Assembly: GCF_019977755.1 (NCBI RefSeq)
Contig: NZ_AP025145.1
Location: forward strand, 1,116,001 to 1,180,000
DNA length: 64,000 nucleotides
Origin: Vibrio penaeicida
Lineage (GTDB): Bacteria; Pseudomonadota; Gammaproteobacteria; Enterobacterales; Vibrionaceae
Direction: 5' to 3'
Shown here: in pieces, positions 55,464-63,819 of the stretch
Numbering within the stretch: position 1 is the first letter of the stretch
Layout of the letters: every line of letters starts with the position of its first letter
Made by a program: the position numbers and the translations under genes
Notes under the pieces: generated by a model
Seen by the model: only the letters and a program-made list of their open reading frames with translations
Told to the model about the DNA's origin: nothing
The model's database searches: none

Positions 55464-56816
55464 ATGAAACATTCAATTCTACTTATTGACGACGAACACG
55501 ATGTCGTCGACGCTGTCGGAGAAATGCTCGAACTTGAAGGGTTCGATGTTTCTACGTTTACTGAACCAGAAAAGGCACTCAAGCAGCTTAAGCCAGAAAG
55601 TAACCTAGCTGTTTTGTGCGACGTTAAAATGCCGTCCATCGATGGGTTGTGCCTATTAAGTGCTATTAATAACCGAGCTCCCGGAGTCCCAGTAATCTTA
55701 ATGAGTGGGCATGGTGATATCCCAATGGCTATAGAAGCCATGAAAAATGGAGCCTATGATTTCTTAGAGAAACCACTAGAGCCGGAACTGTTAACCGAAA
55801 AGTTAACAATGGCCTGTCAGACTCGGCTCATGCAGCTGGAAAAGCACCCTTTGCCCAGTAGTACCAGTATAGAAGACGTCATCATTGGTGACTCCAGCAA
55901 GATGGAGAAGATCCGCACTCAAGTCTTAGCTCTTGCTAAATCAAATGTAGACACCATCATCAACGGTGAAACTGGGACAGGTAAAGAAGTCATAGCCAGA
56001 GCCTTGCACCAGTTTAGTAAACGGAAGTCGAAACCCTTCGTCGCCATTAACTGTGGCGGAATGAGTGAAAGTATTATTGAAAGCGAGCTATTCGGGCATG
56101 AAGCGGGGGCATTCACAAGTGCGAATCGCAAACGAATAGGTAAGATTGAGCAAGCAAATGGAGGTACCCTATTTCTCGATGAAATTGAAACCATGCCCAT
56201 TGCCATACAGATAAAGTTACTTCGTATTATCCAAGAGCGTGTTATTGAACGAGTAGGCAGCAACGAGCTTATCAAGGTTAATATTACGATTATTGCAGCG
56301 AGCAAAGCAGACTTGTCGGCGCTAAGTGAGCAAGGACAATTTCGGAGCGACCTCTTTTATCGGTTAAATATAGCCAGTATTCATTTACCACCGCTTCGTG
56401 ATCGCAAAGAAGATCTGCAAAGTCTGTTTCGATTTTTTGTCCTTCAAGCGTGTGAAAAATACAGCACTCGTGCCCCTTCTCTGTATCAAGAGCATATTCA
56501 GCAATTACACAAACACACTTGGGTCGGTAATGTTCGCGAGCTAAAAAACGTGGCAGAACGTTTTGTACTTGGCATCGTAGGAGATGGATTTGATCTCGAA
56601 GCGCCTATTGAAGTAGATAAAACGGCTAAGACACTGGGTTTTGAGGAACAAATTGATCAGTACGAAAAGAATTTACTCATAACAGCACTTTCTGACAGTA
56701 GTGGAAACATTAATCAGGTATCAGAAACACTAAACCTTCCACGAAAAACTTTGTACCGGAAAATGAAAAAACATCAGTTAGACAAAGACAGTTTTAAAGT
56801 ATTGAAACGCTCATAA
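55464..56816 (+). CDS. Sigma-54-dependent response regulator (NtrC/DctD-like) with GAFTSA loop
   Basis: 450 residues. Receiver: DDE at 9-11, Asp53 in LCDVKMPSIDG, Lys in FLEKPLEP. AAA+ domain: Walker A GETGTGKE (Lys174), ELFGHEAGAFTSA (215-220), Walker B GGTLFLDEIE, and the Arg-finger region RSDLFYRLN. The C-terminal Fis-type HTH is NINQVSETLNLPRKTLYRKM. The loop that touches sigma-54 is normally GAFTGA; here the second Gly is Ser (codons at 56106-56123). The gene is 12 bp after the kinase. Two sigma-54 promoters with a shared upstream motif lie just downstream and are its likely targets. Confidence 0.93.
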   Translation: MKHSILLIDDEHDVVDAVGEMLELEGFDVSTFTEPEKALKQLKPESNLAVLCDVKMPSIDGLCLLSAINNRAPGVPVILMSGHGDIPMAIEAMKNGAYDFLEKPLEPELLTEKLTMACQTRLMQLEKHPLPSSTSIEDVIIGDSSKMEKIRTQVLALAKSNVDTIINGETGTGKEVIARALHQFSKRKSKPFVAINCGGMSESIIESELFGHEAGAFTSANRKRIGKIEQANGGTLFLDEIETMPIAIQIKLLRIIQERVIERVGSNELIKVNITIIAASKADLSALSEQGQFRSDLFYRLNIASIHLPPLRDRKEDLQSLFRFFVLQACEKYSTRAPSLYQEHIQQLHKHTWVGNVRELKNVAERFVLGIVGDGFDLEAPIEVDKTAKTLGFEEQIDQYEKNLLITALSDSSGNINQVSETLNLPRKTLYRKMKKHQLDKDSFKVLKRS

Positions 56817-56851
56817 ACTTCTTGCTTAACCAGCGCTAAGGTTACTTATCA

Positions 56852-56881
56852 AACGTCAAGGCTTCCCTTCGTCTTGGCGTT
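56852..56881 (+). terminator. Hairpin after the response regulator gene
   Basis: Stem AACGTCAAG / CTTGGCGTT (one G-T pair); the T tract is poor, so it is a weak terminator at best. Confidence 0.5.
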
Positions 56882-56898
56882 ACTAAGGGTTTTCATTT

Positions 56899-56982
56899 GA
56901 AGGACAAAAATGACTCATAATCAAAACCTCAAATCTTATCTTATTGTTTTTATTGAGTATAATAATTGGCATGTAGCATGCA
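56899..56982 (+). promoter_or_regulatory. Sigma-54 promoter with upstream activator-like site, before the phosphodiesterase gene
   Basis: TGGCAT-N5-ATGCA (56967-56982) has GG at -24 and GC at -12 with correct spacing. About 50 bp upstream, 56899-56918 begins GAAGGACA and ends TGACTCAT; 16 of its 20 bases match 58333-58352, upstream of the second sigma-54 promoter. The predicted start site is near 56993, giving a leader of about 38 bases. Confidence 0.7.
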
Positions 56983-57030
56983 ATTCTCCTTTTGCACATT
57001 AAAGTGCATTCTATAAAATGGAGAAATAAC

Positions 57031-58242
57031 ATGAAACAAACACTTGTGGGTACGACGCTCATTTGCCTAGGGCTAACGTCAGGGATTGCCTTCGCTAATG
57101 TTTCGGCAGATTTGGGTCCCCGCCCTATGTATCTTGTCGACAACATGGACGAAAGCGCACTAAAAACTAAGCTTCAAGCTTGTGAAGCCGGTCCTTTTCA
57201 TCGAAGCGATTTTTCCATCGGTCACCGCGGTGCAGCAATGCAGTTTCCTGAACACACCAAAGAATCTTACTTAGCGGCAATTCGCACAGGCGCTGGGGTA
57301 CTCGAGTGTGACGTTACTTTCACGAAAGACAAAGAACTAGTGTGTCGTCATTCGCAAAGCGATCTGCATACAACAACCAATGTACTCGCCATTCCTGAGC
57401 TTGCAAAAAAATGTACTGTTCCTTTCAAGCCCGCCAATTTGGAAACGGGAGAAAAAGCGCAAGCTGAATGTCGCACGTCTGACTTTACTTTGGCGGAATT
57501 TAAAACGCTTAAAGGAAAAATGGATGGAGCTAACCCAATGGCTCAAACACCTGAAGAATACATGAATGGAACACCTGGATGGCGAACCGATCTCTATTCT
57601 ACGTCGGGAACGTTAATGACTCATGCAGAAAGCGTCGCTTTGTTTAAAGAACATGGTGTAAAAGTTACTCCAGAGCTTAAGTCCCCTGCTGTTGATATGC
57701 CTTACAACGGTTTTTCGCAAGAAGATTATGCGCAAAAACTGATTGACGAACTAAAAGCTGGCGGGATTAAAGCGAAGGATGCCTACGTACAATCGTTTAA
57801 CTTGAACGATGTAAAATACTGGATAGCAAAAGAGCCTAAGTTTGGTCAGCAAGCTGTTTACTTAGACGATCGAGTCTACAACGACGAGAACTTTAAACCC
57901 ACACTAGATAATATGAAATCCTTAGCAGAATCAGGCGTTAACATTATTGCACCACCTATGTACGCCTTGGTTACTTTGGACAGTAAAGGAAGCATTGTGC
58001 CTTCAGATTATGCCAAGCTAGCGAAAGAAGCTGGTCTTGATATTATCACGTGGACGTTAGAGCGCTCTGGACCACTAAACAACGGTGGTGGTTGGTATTA
58101 TCAAAGTGTTAAAGACAGCATCAATAACGATGGTGATGCCATGGTGATGTTAGATGCTTTGGCACAAAAAGTAGGTGTTTTAGGTGTATTCAGTGATTGG
58201 CCTTCAACCGCTACTTATTACGCTAACTGCATGAAACTATAG
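57031..58242 (+). CDS. Periplasmic glycerophosphodiester phosphodiesterase
   Basis: 403 residues from ATG 57031 (GGAG upstream). A signal peptide ends [12 protein letters not shown] core: [20 protein letters not shown] (first catalytic His), [18 protein letters not shown] (metal Glu/Asp and second His), [10 protein letters not shown] and [11 protein letters not shown]. It cleaves glycerophosphodiesters to glycerol-3-phosphate and an alcohol. At about 400 residues it resembles GlpQ-type periplasmic enzymes with inserts rather than cytoplasmic UgpQ. The sigma-54 promoter just upstream sets it apart from Pho- or GlpR-controlled homologues. Confidence 0.9.
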   Translation: MKQTLVGTTLICLGLTSGIAFANVSADLGPRPMYLVDNMDESALKTKLQACEAGPFHRSDFSIGHRGAAMQFPEHTKESYLAAIRTGAGVLECDVTFTKDKELVCRHSQSDLHTTTNVLAIPELAKKCTVPFKPANLETGEKAQAECRTSDFTLAEFKTLKGKMDGANPMAQTPEEYMNGTPGWRTDLYSTSGTLMTHAESVALFKEHGVKVTPELKSPAVDMPYNGFSQEDYAQKLIDELKAGGIKAKDAYVQSFNLNDVKYWIAKEPKFGQQAVYLDDRVYNDENFKPTLDNMKSLAESGVNIIAPPMYALVTLDSKGSIVPSDYAKLAKEAGLDIITWTLERSGPLNNGGGWYYQSVKDSINNDGDAMVMLDALAQKVGVLGVFSDWPSTATYYANCMKL

Positions 58243-58256
58243 TAGATAGGTTAATA

Positions 58257-58288
58257 AAAGAGTCGCTAAAATGCGGCTCTTTCTTTTT
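58257..58288 (+). terminator. Terminator after the phosphodiesterase gene
   Basis: Stem AAAGAGTCGC / GCGGCTCTTT (one G-T pair) followed by CTTTTTC. Confidence 0.8.
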
Positions 58289-58303
58289 CACAGAAACGGT
58301 TTG

Positions 58304-58427
58304 GACACATTTGACCCAAACGATGGAAAAACGAAGGACAGATGTGACACATTTGTAAAATAAAAACAAATCCGACTTTCTATCTATCTGTTTATATTGA
58401 ATTATTTAACATGGCACACTCTTAGCA
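58304..58427 (+). promoter_or_regulatory. Sigma-54 promoter with repeated activator-like sites, before phnD
   Basis: TGGCAC-N5-TAGCA (58412-58427) fits the -24/-12 consensus with one mismatch. GACACATTTG occurs twice as a direct repeat (58304-58313 and 58346-58355), 42 bp or four helical turns apart. The second copy lies inside GAAGGACA...TGACACAT (58333-58352), which matches the site upstream of the phosphodiesterase promoter, and includes the palindrome ATGTGACACAT. Confidence 0.75.
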
Positions 58428-58473
58428 ATAACAAACTCGACCCTTTACATTAAATCAACAAAAAGGTTTCAAG

Positions 58474-59514
58474 ATGAAATTAGCACCTAAAGGATTACTT
58501 ATTGCTACCTCCCTGCTTTTGCCTTCATTAGCATTTGCGCAGACGTGTGAAAACAGAGGTGTATTGGACGACAGGTATTGTGATGAAAACAATGATCTTG
58601 TTGCTGACACACCAAAAAACAAAGACGACTGGCGCGACCCAAGTACATTGGTCTTTACATATACTCCTGTTGAAGACCCAGCTATATACAAAGATGCGTT
58701 CGCCGACTTTCAGGCACACTTAACTAAAATTACTGGCAAGCGAGTCATTTACTACACAGTGCACTCAAACTCCGCACAAGTTGAAGCCATGCGTTCAGGA
58801 AGACTGCACGTTGCTGGATTCTCAACAGGTCCAACAGGCTATGCTGTAAACCTTGCGGGTTACGTGCCTATTGCTGTAAAAGGCAACGAAAATGGTTTCC
58901 AAGGCTATAACTTAGTTACGATCGTTCGAAAAGATAGCGGCATCAACACCATGGACGATTTGAAAGGCAAACGTGTTGCCCACACATCAGCTTCATCAAA
59001 CTCTGGTAACCTAGCGCCAAGAGCTCTCTTTCCAAACAAAGGGATAGTTCCAGACAAAGATTATAAAGTTCTTTACTCTGGCAAACACGATCAATCTATT
59101 CTTGGCGTATTTAATGGCGACTACGACGCTGCACCCGTCGCATCAGATGTTTACGACCGAATGGTCGCAGCAGGTCGAGTCGACGAAAGTGCACTTAAGA
59201 TTATTTATCGCAGCCCTAGATTCCCAACCTCTGCTTTTGGCTACTCTCATGATCTCAATCCTGAATTAGTCGAAAAAATCAAAGAAGCGTTTTCGACTTA
59301 TCGCTTTACGCCAGAAATGAGCGCGACTTTCAAAGGAGCCGATCGCTTTGCTCCTATTACTTACAAAGAAGATTGGGCGGTAATCCGAAACATCGCACAC
59401 GCTACTGGGACTGCTTACACCAAAACAGGGCTTAAAAAGCTCGCAGAAAAAGAAGCCGCTAAACGAGCTAAGAAGAAAGCGGCGGAACTCGCTAAACAAG
59501 CCAAAAATCAGTAA
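58474..59514 (+). CDS. phnD: Phosphate/phosphite/phosphonate-type ABC substrate-binding protein
   Basis: 346 residues with a signal peptide (LLPSLAFA-QTCE). An N-terminal Cys-containing Asp-rich segment (CENRGVLDDRYCDENNDLVA) precedes the periplasmic-binding fold: LVFTYTPVEDPAIYKDAF, GKRVIYYTVHSNSAQVEAMRSGRLHVAGFSTGP, KGKRVAHTSASSNSGNLAPRALF and DYDAAPVASDVYDRM. The SASSNSGN segment is the anion-binding loop of PhnD proteins. It ends in an Ala/Lys-rich tail of about 25 residues (EKEAAKRAKKKAAELAKQ) that is unusual. Phosphonate, phosphite and phosphate-ester ligands cannot be told apart by eye. Confidence 0.88.
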   Translation: MKLAPKGLLIATSLLLPSLAFAQTCENRGVLDDRYCDENNDLVADTPKNKDDWRDPSTLVFTYTPVEDPAIYKDAFADFQAHLTKITGKRVIYYTVHSNSAQVEAMRSGRLHVAGFSTGPTGYAVNLAGYVPIAVKGNENGFQGYNLVTIVRKDSGINTMDDLKGKRVAHTSASSNSGNLAPRALFPNKGIVPDKDYKVLYSGKHDQSILGVFNGDYDAAPVASDVYDRMVAAGRVDESALKIIYRSPRFPTSAFGYSHDLNPELVEKIKEAFSTYRFTPEMSATFKGADRFAPITYKEDWAVIRNIAHATGTAYTKTGLKKLAEKEAAKRAKKKAAELAKQAKNQ

Positions 59515-59570
59515 CACCTTAAGGTCTGTTGACCTTAGACAATAAATCTAATTTAAACACTCATCACTTT

Positions 59571-59605
59571 CCTATGCCCTCCTTTGGGTAGGGCATAGGC
59601 TTTTT
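59571..59605 (+). terminator. Intra-operon terminator-like hairpin between phnD and phnC
   Basis: Perfect 10-bp stem CCTATGCCCT / AGGGCATAGG followed by CTTTTT, 20 bp before the phnC start. A smaller stem AAGGTC / GACCTT is at 59521-59536. Partial termination or 3' protection of phnD mRNA would raise binding protein over transporter. Confidence 0.7.
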
Positions 59606-59624
59606 AGAATACAAGGAATAAACG

Positions 59625-60395
59625 ATGACAAGTACTCGTCCTCGTGGCATTGCCATCAATCAACTACAGCATTCTTACGTCCCAGGAAAACCGATTCTTA
59701 AAGGTATAGATGTCGACATTCAGGAGCCAGGTATCGTTGCGATCATAGGTCCTTCTGGTACAGGTAAAAGTACTCTTCTACGCTGCATTAACCGGCTAAA
59801 CGATCCTACATCGGGTGAAATTCTTTTTAATGGCGAAGACTTAACGAAATTACAAGGTACACCACTCCGTATGTTACGCCGTCACATAGGTATGGTATTT
59901 CAGGAATACAATCTGGTTGAACGGTTAACGGTGATTGAAAATGTGCTCACTGGTCGACTGGGATACATGAGCGCTTGGAATGCATGGCGTCGTAACTATT
60001 CACAAGAAGACATCAATAAAGCATTTGAGCTACTCAACTTTGTGGGCTTATCTGATTTCGCCAACCAAAGAGCCGATAGCTTGTCTGGTGGTCAAAGACA
60101 ACGTGTAGGAATTGCACGCGCTGTTATGCAAGACCCTTACATTCTTCTAGCAGACGAACCGACCTCTTCCCTCGACCCTAAAACCGCAGTCGAGATTATG
60201 GAACTGATGGAACAGCTGGCAGAAAAGAACCAGATCCCAGTGTTAGTTAACATTCATGACGTTAACCTAGCTAAACGTTATGCAAAGCGAATCATTGGTA
60301 TGTGTGGCGGTTCAGTTCATTATGACGGGCACCCTGATGGTATTACCGAAGACGATCTCAAGGTTATCTACGGAGGTGAATCATGGCTGGATTAA
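59625..60395 (+). CDS. phnC: Phosphonate-type ABC transporter ATP-binding protein
   Basis: 256 residues with intact Walker A ([11 protein letters not shown]), Q-loop ([12 protein letters not shown]), signature ([17 protein letters not shown]), Walker B ([12 protein letters not shown]) and switch His ([11 protein letters not shown]). The sequence [21 protein letters not shown] is typical of PhnC. It overlaps the next permease gene by 13 bp. Confidence 0.94.
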   Translation: MTSTRPRGIAINQLQHSYVPGKPILKGIDVDIQEPGIVAIIGPSGTGKSTLLRCINRLNDPTSGEILFNGEDLTKLQGTPLRMLRRHIGMVFQEYNLVERLTVIENVLTGRLGYMSAWNAWRRNYSQEDINKAFELLNFVGLSDFANQRADSLSGGQRQRVGIARAVMQDPYILLADEPTSSLDPKTAVEIMELMEQLAEKNQIPVLVNIHDVNLAKRYAKRIIGMCGGSVHYDGHPDGITEDDLKVIYGGESWLD

Positions 60396-61168
60396 CCGCC
60401 AATCAACAAAACCCATTCAAAGCTCACTGGTCTAACAAGCTCATTTGGGTCGGTGTCGTTGCGTATTTGGCTTACAGTTTCTCGTCATTAGGGCTAAGCC
60501 TTGACCGGATTATAATCGGTATTGGAGAAAGTGAGCGTCTCCTTTCTCGTATGTTTCCGCCAGATTTCTCTAGAAGCAATTTGCTCCTTGATGGGCTTGC
60601 AGAAAGCCTGCAAATAGCGATCATCTCGAGCTTTTTCGGCATTGTTATATCACTGGTTTTAGGGTTACTTGCAGCTCGAAATATGATGCCTCTTATTGTC
60701 AATACACCTGTGCGTGGGCTCATTGCTCTTTGTCGTTCGTTTCACCCAGTGATCATCGCAATCCTGTTTGTTAAAGCTGTGGGTTTTGGGGCACTAGCAG
60801 GGATCCTAACTCTCGTTGTTGCTTCCATCGGGTTTATTGCAAAGCTTTTTGCTGAAGCGATAGAGGAAATTTCTTTCAAACAAGTTGAAGCGATTCGAGC
60901 AACAGGCGCCAGTTTTATCAGCGTTGTCTTGTTCGCCGTAATGCCTCAAGTGTTTTCTCGATTTATCGGATTTTCAAGCTATCAATTGGACTCAAATCTA
61001 CGTAACTCGACGATGGTCGGAATTGTAGGTGCTGGTGGTCTTGGTGGCACTCTCTTTTCTGCATTCCAAAGATTCGATTATGACTTTGTTGCAGCGATCC
61101 TAATTACTATCATTACCTTGATTTTAATTGGCGAATTCTTATCTAACATCGTTCGGAGGATTTTCTGA
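60383..61168 (+). CDS. phnE: Phosphonate-type ABC transporter permease, first
   Basis: 261 residues with about six membrane helices and the PhnE coupling region [40 protein letters not shown]. Its start lies inside the end of phnC and its stop overlaps the next start (TGATG), so translation is coupled throughout. The two permeases form a heterodimer channel. Confidence 0.93.
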   Translation: MAGLTANQQNPFKAHWSNKLIWVGVVAYLAYSFSSLGLSLDRIIIGIGESERLLSRMFPPDFSRSNLLLDGLAESLQIAIISSFFGIVISLVLGLLAARNMMPLIVNTPVRGLIALCRSFHPVIIAILFVKAVGFGALAGILTLVVASIGFIAKLFAEAIEEISFKQVEAIRATGASFISVVLFAVMPQVFSRFIGFSSYQLDSNLRNSTMVGIVGAGGLGGTLFSAFQRFDYDFVAAILITIITLILIGEFLSNIVRRIF

Positions 61169-61971
61169 TGACGACTACAAATATTGATCATCACTGGGAA
61201 CGATTTACGACATCAGAAAAACTGATGCGATATGCCGCTTACTTTTGTTTCGTTATGGCGCTGGTTTGGTCTTGGCAGACCGTTGAAGTTATTCCTGAGT
61301 TTTTATACGACGCTCCCGCCCAGTTTGCCGATATGTTTAAGCGGATGGTTCCACTTGAATATGGTTTTTACCCAGAGAGTGTTCATGAAGCGCTTATTGA
61401 GACATTGCATATCGCGACACTGGGTACATTGTTTACACTAATTTTCGCCGTGCCATTAGCATTGTTAAATGCTCCTAACATTACACCGTACAAAACCATC
61501 AACTGGATTGCGCAGTTCTTTCTAGTATCATCCCGCTCCATCAACTCTTTGGTTTGGGCGTTGTTATTTATCGCGTTCTTTGGTCCCGGAGTTATTGCAG
61601 GCATCATGGCGATTGCAATTCGAAGCATCGGATTCGTTGGTAAGTTGCTTGCAGAGGCGATTACCGAAGTCAACATGGGCACAATTGAAGCGCTAAGAGC
61701 GACAGGTGCTTCAACAGCAAGCATTTTGATTAAAGGATACTGGCCTCAAATTATGCCCGCGTTTTATTCCATTGTACTTTTCCGTTGGGATATTAATGTA
61801 CGCGAATCAGCAGTTCTGGGTTTGGTTGGTGCTGGTGGTGTTGGTGTACTTCTAAGTGACGCAATGAACCTGTTTGAATGGCAAAAAGTTTCTGTGATTC
61901 TATTGAGTATCTTTGTGGTTGTCTTATTAGCAGAAGCGTTGGTGATTCAAATCCGTAAGAAACTGATTTAA
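61168..61971 (+). CDS. phnE: Phosphonate-type ABC transporter permease, second
   Basis: 267 residues, again PhnE-like: LLAEAITEVNMGTIEALRATGASTASILIKGYWPQIMPAFYSI and GLVGAGGVGVLLSDAMN. It is related to but distinct from the first permease, the usual two-gene arrangement in marine gamma-proteobacteria. It is the last gene of the operon and ends before a strong terminator. Confidence 0.93.
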   Translation: MTTTNIDHHWERFTTSEKLMRYAAYFCFVMALVWSWQTVEVIPEFLYDAPAQFADMFKRMVPLEYGFYPESVHEALIETLHIATLGTLFTLIFAVPLALLNAPNITPYKTINWIAQFFLVSSRSINSLVWALLFIAFFGPGVIAGIMAIAIRSIGFVGKLLAEAITEVNMGTIEALRATGASTASILIKGYWPQIMPAFYSIVLFRWDINVRESAVLGLVGAGGVGVLLSDAMNLFEWQKVSVILLSIFVVVLLAEALVIQIRKKLI

Positions 61972-62005
61972 TTAGGGTTAGTTCAAACGGAAATAACCAA
62001 AAGTG

Positions 62006-62036
62006 AAAAGCCCAGAATTGTCTTCTGGGCTTTTTA
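62006..62036. terminator. Terminator after the phn operon
   Basis: Stem AAAAGCCCAGAA / TTCTGGGCTTTT with TTGTC loop between convergent genes; T runs on both strands. Confidence 0.9.
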
Positions 62037-62070
62037 ATACGCTCGATACTTTGGCAATTTTCAGGCGAAT

Positions 62071-63531
62071 TTAAATCGGTTTAGACACTCCAGCAACAAG
62101 TGCTAACTCTTCTGGGTAATCTCTTTGTATTGCAAGCTCTACCGCCCTTCCGACAACGTCTGATTCTTGGATGCCATTTAAAAATTCATAGGATTGAAAA
62201 CGCTGTTTGTCTGAAATCATCTGATGCGAGTGCATGTGTGCGGCTATCTGGTCCGATGCTTCTATCGCCGATGAAGCCTTCACAATTTCCATGCGCGCAT
62301 AGTTAGTCCCTTCAACCGAAATATCAGACGCTCTTAAAGTAAAATCTTCACCTGGTATTTGCTGTGCACCATATAAAGGTTTGCTCGCCATTTCCGCACT
62401 AGAAAAAGAGGGAATAAATTGAGCAATATGCTCGATTGCGCGATTAGTACGCGTCATTTGTTCTGACTCTGACCACCCAGCTTCTATCTTAGAAAGCAAG
62501 TAGTTGGGTAATGCTGGCTGAGAGCTTTTGTCATTGCTTGTGACTAGCCCATCATGAAATAGCGTAATGTCTTCCGTCATCCCGTGTAGCTGAAAAACGC
62601 CGTCCGCATAAGGGGTTAGCTGTGCCATTCCGTTTGGAGTACCTCTTTGCCCGTGAAATATAACTTCAGGCCACTGCTGATCGCAATCTTCCCAGCGCGT
62701 AACATAAGCGGCTTTAAATTCCACGAACCTTTGCTTTGGGCGTTGTGTCCAGTCGTCGACCATACCCGTTTCAAAGCCACCTGCATTAATGAGGTAATCT
62801 ACCTGAGTATATTGGGTAGTTTCTTCGCTTAATCGAGAATGAGAGACACACCATCCACCATTGCTTTTCTCAACCTTTTCAACCTTAGTCTCCATGCGCA
62901 AATCGCAATTGATTTTGCTTGCTAACGCCAAGTCGAGTGTCGAAGAAAGCCTGAAAACACTCCAACCAAATTCCTGCACGGCGACAACTGGGTACTTAAT
63001 ATTGTCTAGGTTGGTATGCCGAGCAAAAGGAATCATCCAATCATCAAATGTAGCAGGCGTCTCTGGCTGCGTTTTCTCACGTAGCGCCGTTAGCTGCTCT
63101 TTTTCATACGTTACGTAATAGTTTTGAGGATCCCCCAAAACAGCATTCGACTCATCAACATCTACTAATGATTGGTAGTAGTTCTGAAGAAAATCAAGGC
63201 GTGGGAGAATCTCATCTGCGTTTCCTTCATCTGTGGTCGGCGTAACGATTACTGTGGGTCTGATGTTGATAGTATGAGGAAATAGCTTCACAGTATCGAT
63301 AGATTGACGAAGCAATTTCGCGCATTGTTTCTCGGAGATTTCACGGTACAAGTTACCACCGGCATGAAGGTGGCAGATAGGTGGACCATTAACTAAGCTG
63401 TCGCGTTTTTCAAACAGAGTTACATCTAAACCTAGCTCTGAAAACTTGAGGGCGGCAGTAGAACCTGCAATGCCACCACCAATGATTCCAACACTTAATG
63501 TCTTCTGCTCTTTATTTTTTATGAGGGTCAT
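62071..63531 (-). CDS. FAD-dependent oxidoreductase, substrate unknown
   Basis: 486 residues. N-terminal dinucleotide fold VGIIGGGIAGSTAALKFSELGLDVTLFEKR and the second FAD motif YLINAGGFETGMVDDW place it in the DAO/GMC-like superfamily. No close named enzyme is recognised. It converges on the phn operon with a shared terminator and is transcribed from its own promoter (TAAAAT at 63562-63567, minus) beside a 12-bp palindrome. Its nearness to phosphonate-type transport is suggestive, but it lacks the sigma-54 promoter, so joint function is only a guess. Confidence 0.8.
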   Translation of the reverse strand: MTLIKNKEQKTLSVGIIGGGIAGSTAALKFSELGLDVTLFEKRDSLVNGPPICHLHAGGNLYREISEKQCAKLLRQSIDTVKLFPHTINIRPTVIVTPTTDEGNADEILPRLDFLQNYYQSLVDVDESNAVLGDPQNYYVTYEKEQLTALREKTQPETPATFDDWMIPFARHTNLDNIKYPVVAVQEFGWSVFRLSSTLDLALASKINCDLRMETKVEKVEKSNGGWCVSHSRLSEETTQYTQVDYLINAGGFETGMVDDWTQRPKQRFVEFKAAYVTRWEDCDQQWPEVIFHGQRGTPNGMAQLTPYADGVFQLHGMTEDITLFHDGLVTSNDKSSQPALPNYLLSKIEAGWSESEQMTRTNRAIEHIAQFIPSFSSAEMASKPLYGAQQIPGEDFTLRASDISVEGTNYARMEIVKASSAIEASDQIAAHMHSHQMISDKQRFQSYEFLNGIQESDVVGRAVELAIQRDYPEELALVAGVSKPI

Positions 63532-63547
63532 GTCTTTAATACGTTTT

Positions 63548-63559
63548 TTAGGTACCTAA
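63548..63559. promoter_or_regulatory. Perfect palindrome at the start of the oxidoreductase transcript
   Basis: TTAGGTACCTAA lies 17 bp before the start codon and just downstream of a -10-like TAAAAT on the minus strand, a typical place for a repressor operator. Regulator unknown. Confidence 0.45.
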
Positions 63560-63686
63560 GTATTTTACTCAGATATTCATTTGAAGAAAATCACATTTTT
63601 CTTGTACCTTTTCGTTATAAAGAACGATCAAAAAAAACTTAAAAAAAACTTGACGAAATTGCCTTAAATTAAACACATTTCGGATT

Positions 63687-63814
63687 TGTGAATAACAAAT
63701 TGCGTTGAAGTTCCTTAGCCATTGGCTTGGGCGAATGTATACCGATTATTCGCCCAAAGTTATCCAATTATTTATCCACTGATTTTGTGGATAAGTCATC
63801 ATGAGTTATTCACA
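63687..63814. other. Cluster of DnaA boxes beside an AT-rich tract
   Basis: TTATNCACA matches: 63687-63695 (minus, exact), 63772-63780 (plus, 8/9), 63786-63794 (minus, exact), 63806-63814 (plus, exact); a weaker TTATCCAAT is at 63760-63768. An AT-rich run with two A tracts (about 63628-63675) adjoins on the left. A perfect 10-bp stem TTGGGCGAAT / ATTCGCCCAA (63727-63757) sits inside. Confidence 0.6.
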
Positions 63815-63819
63815 AGACC

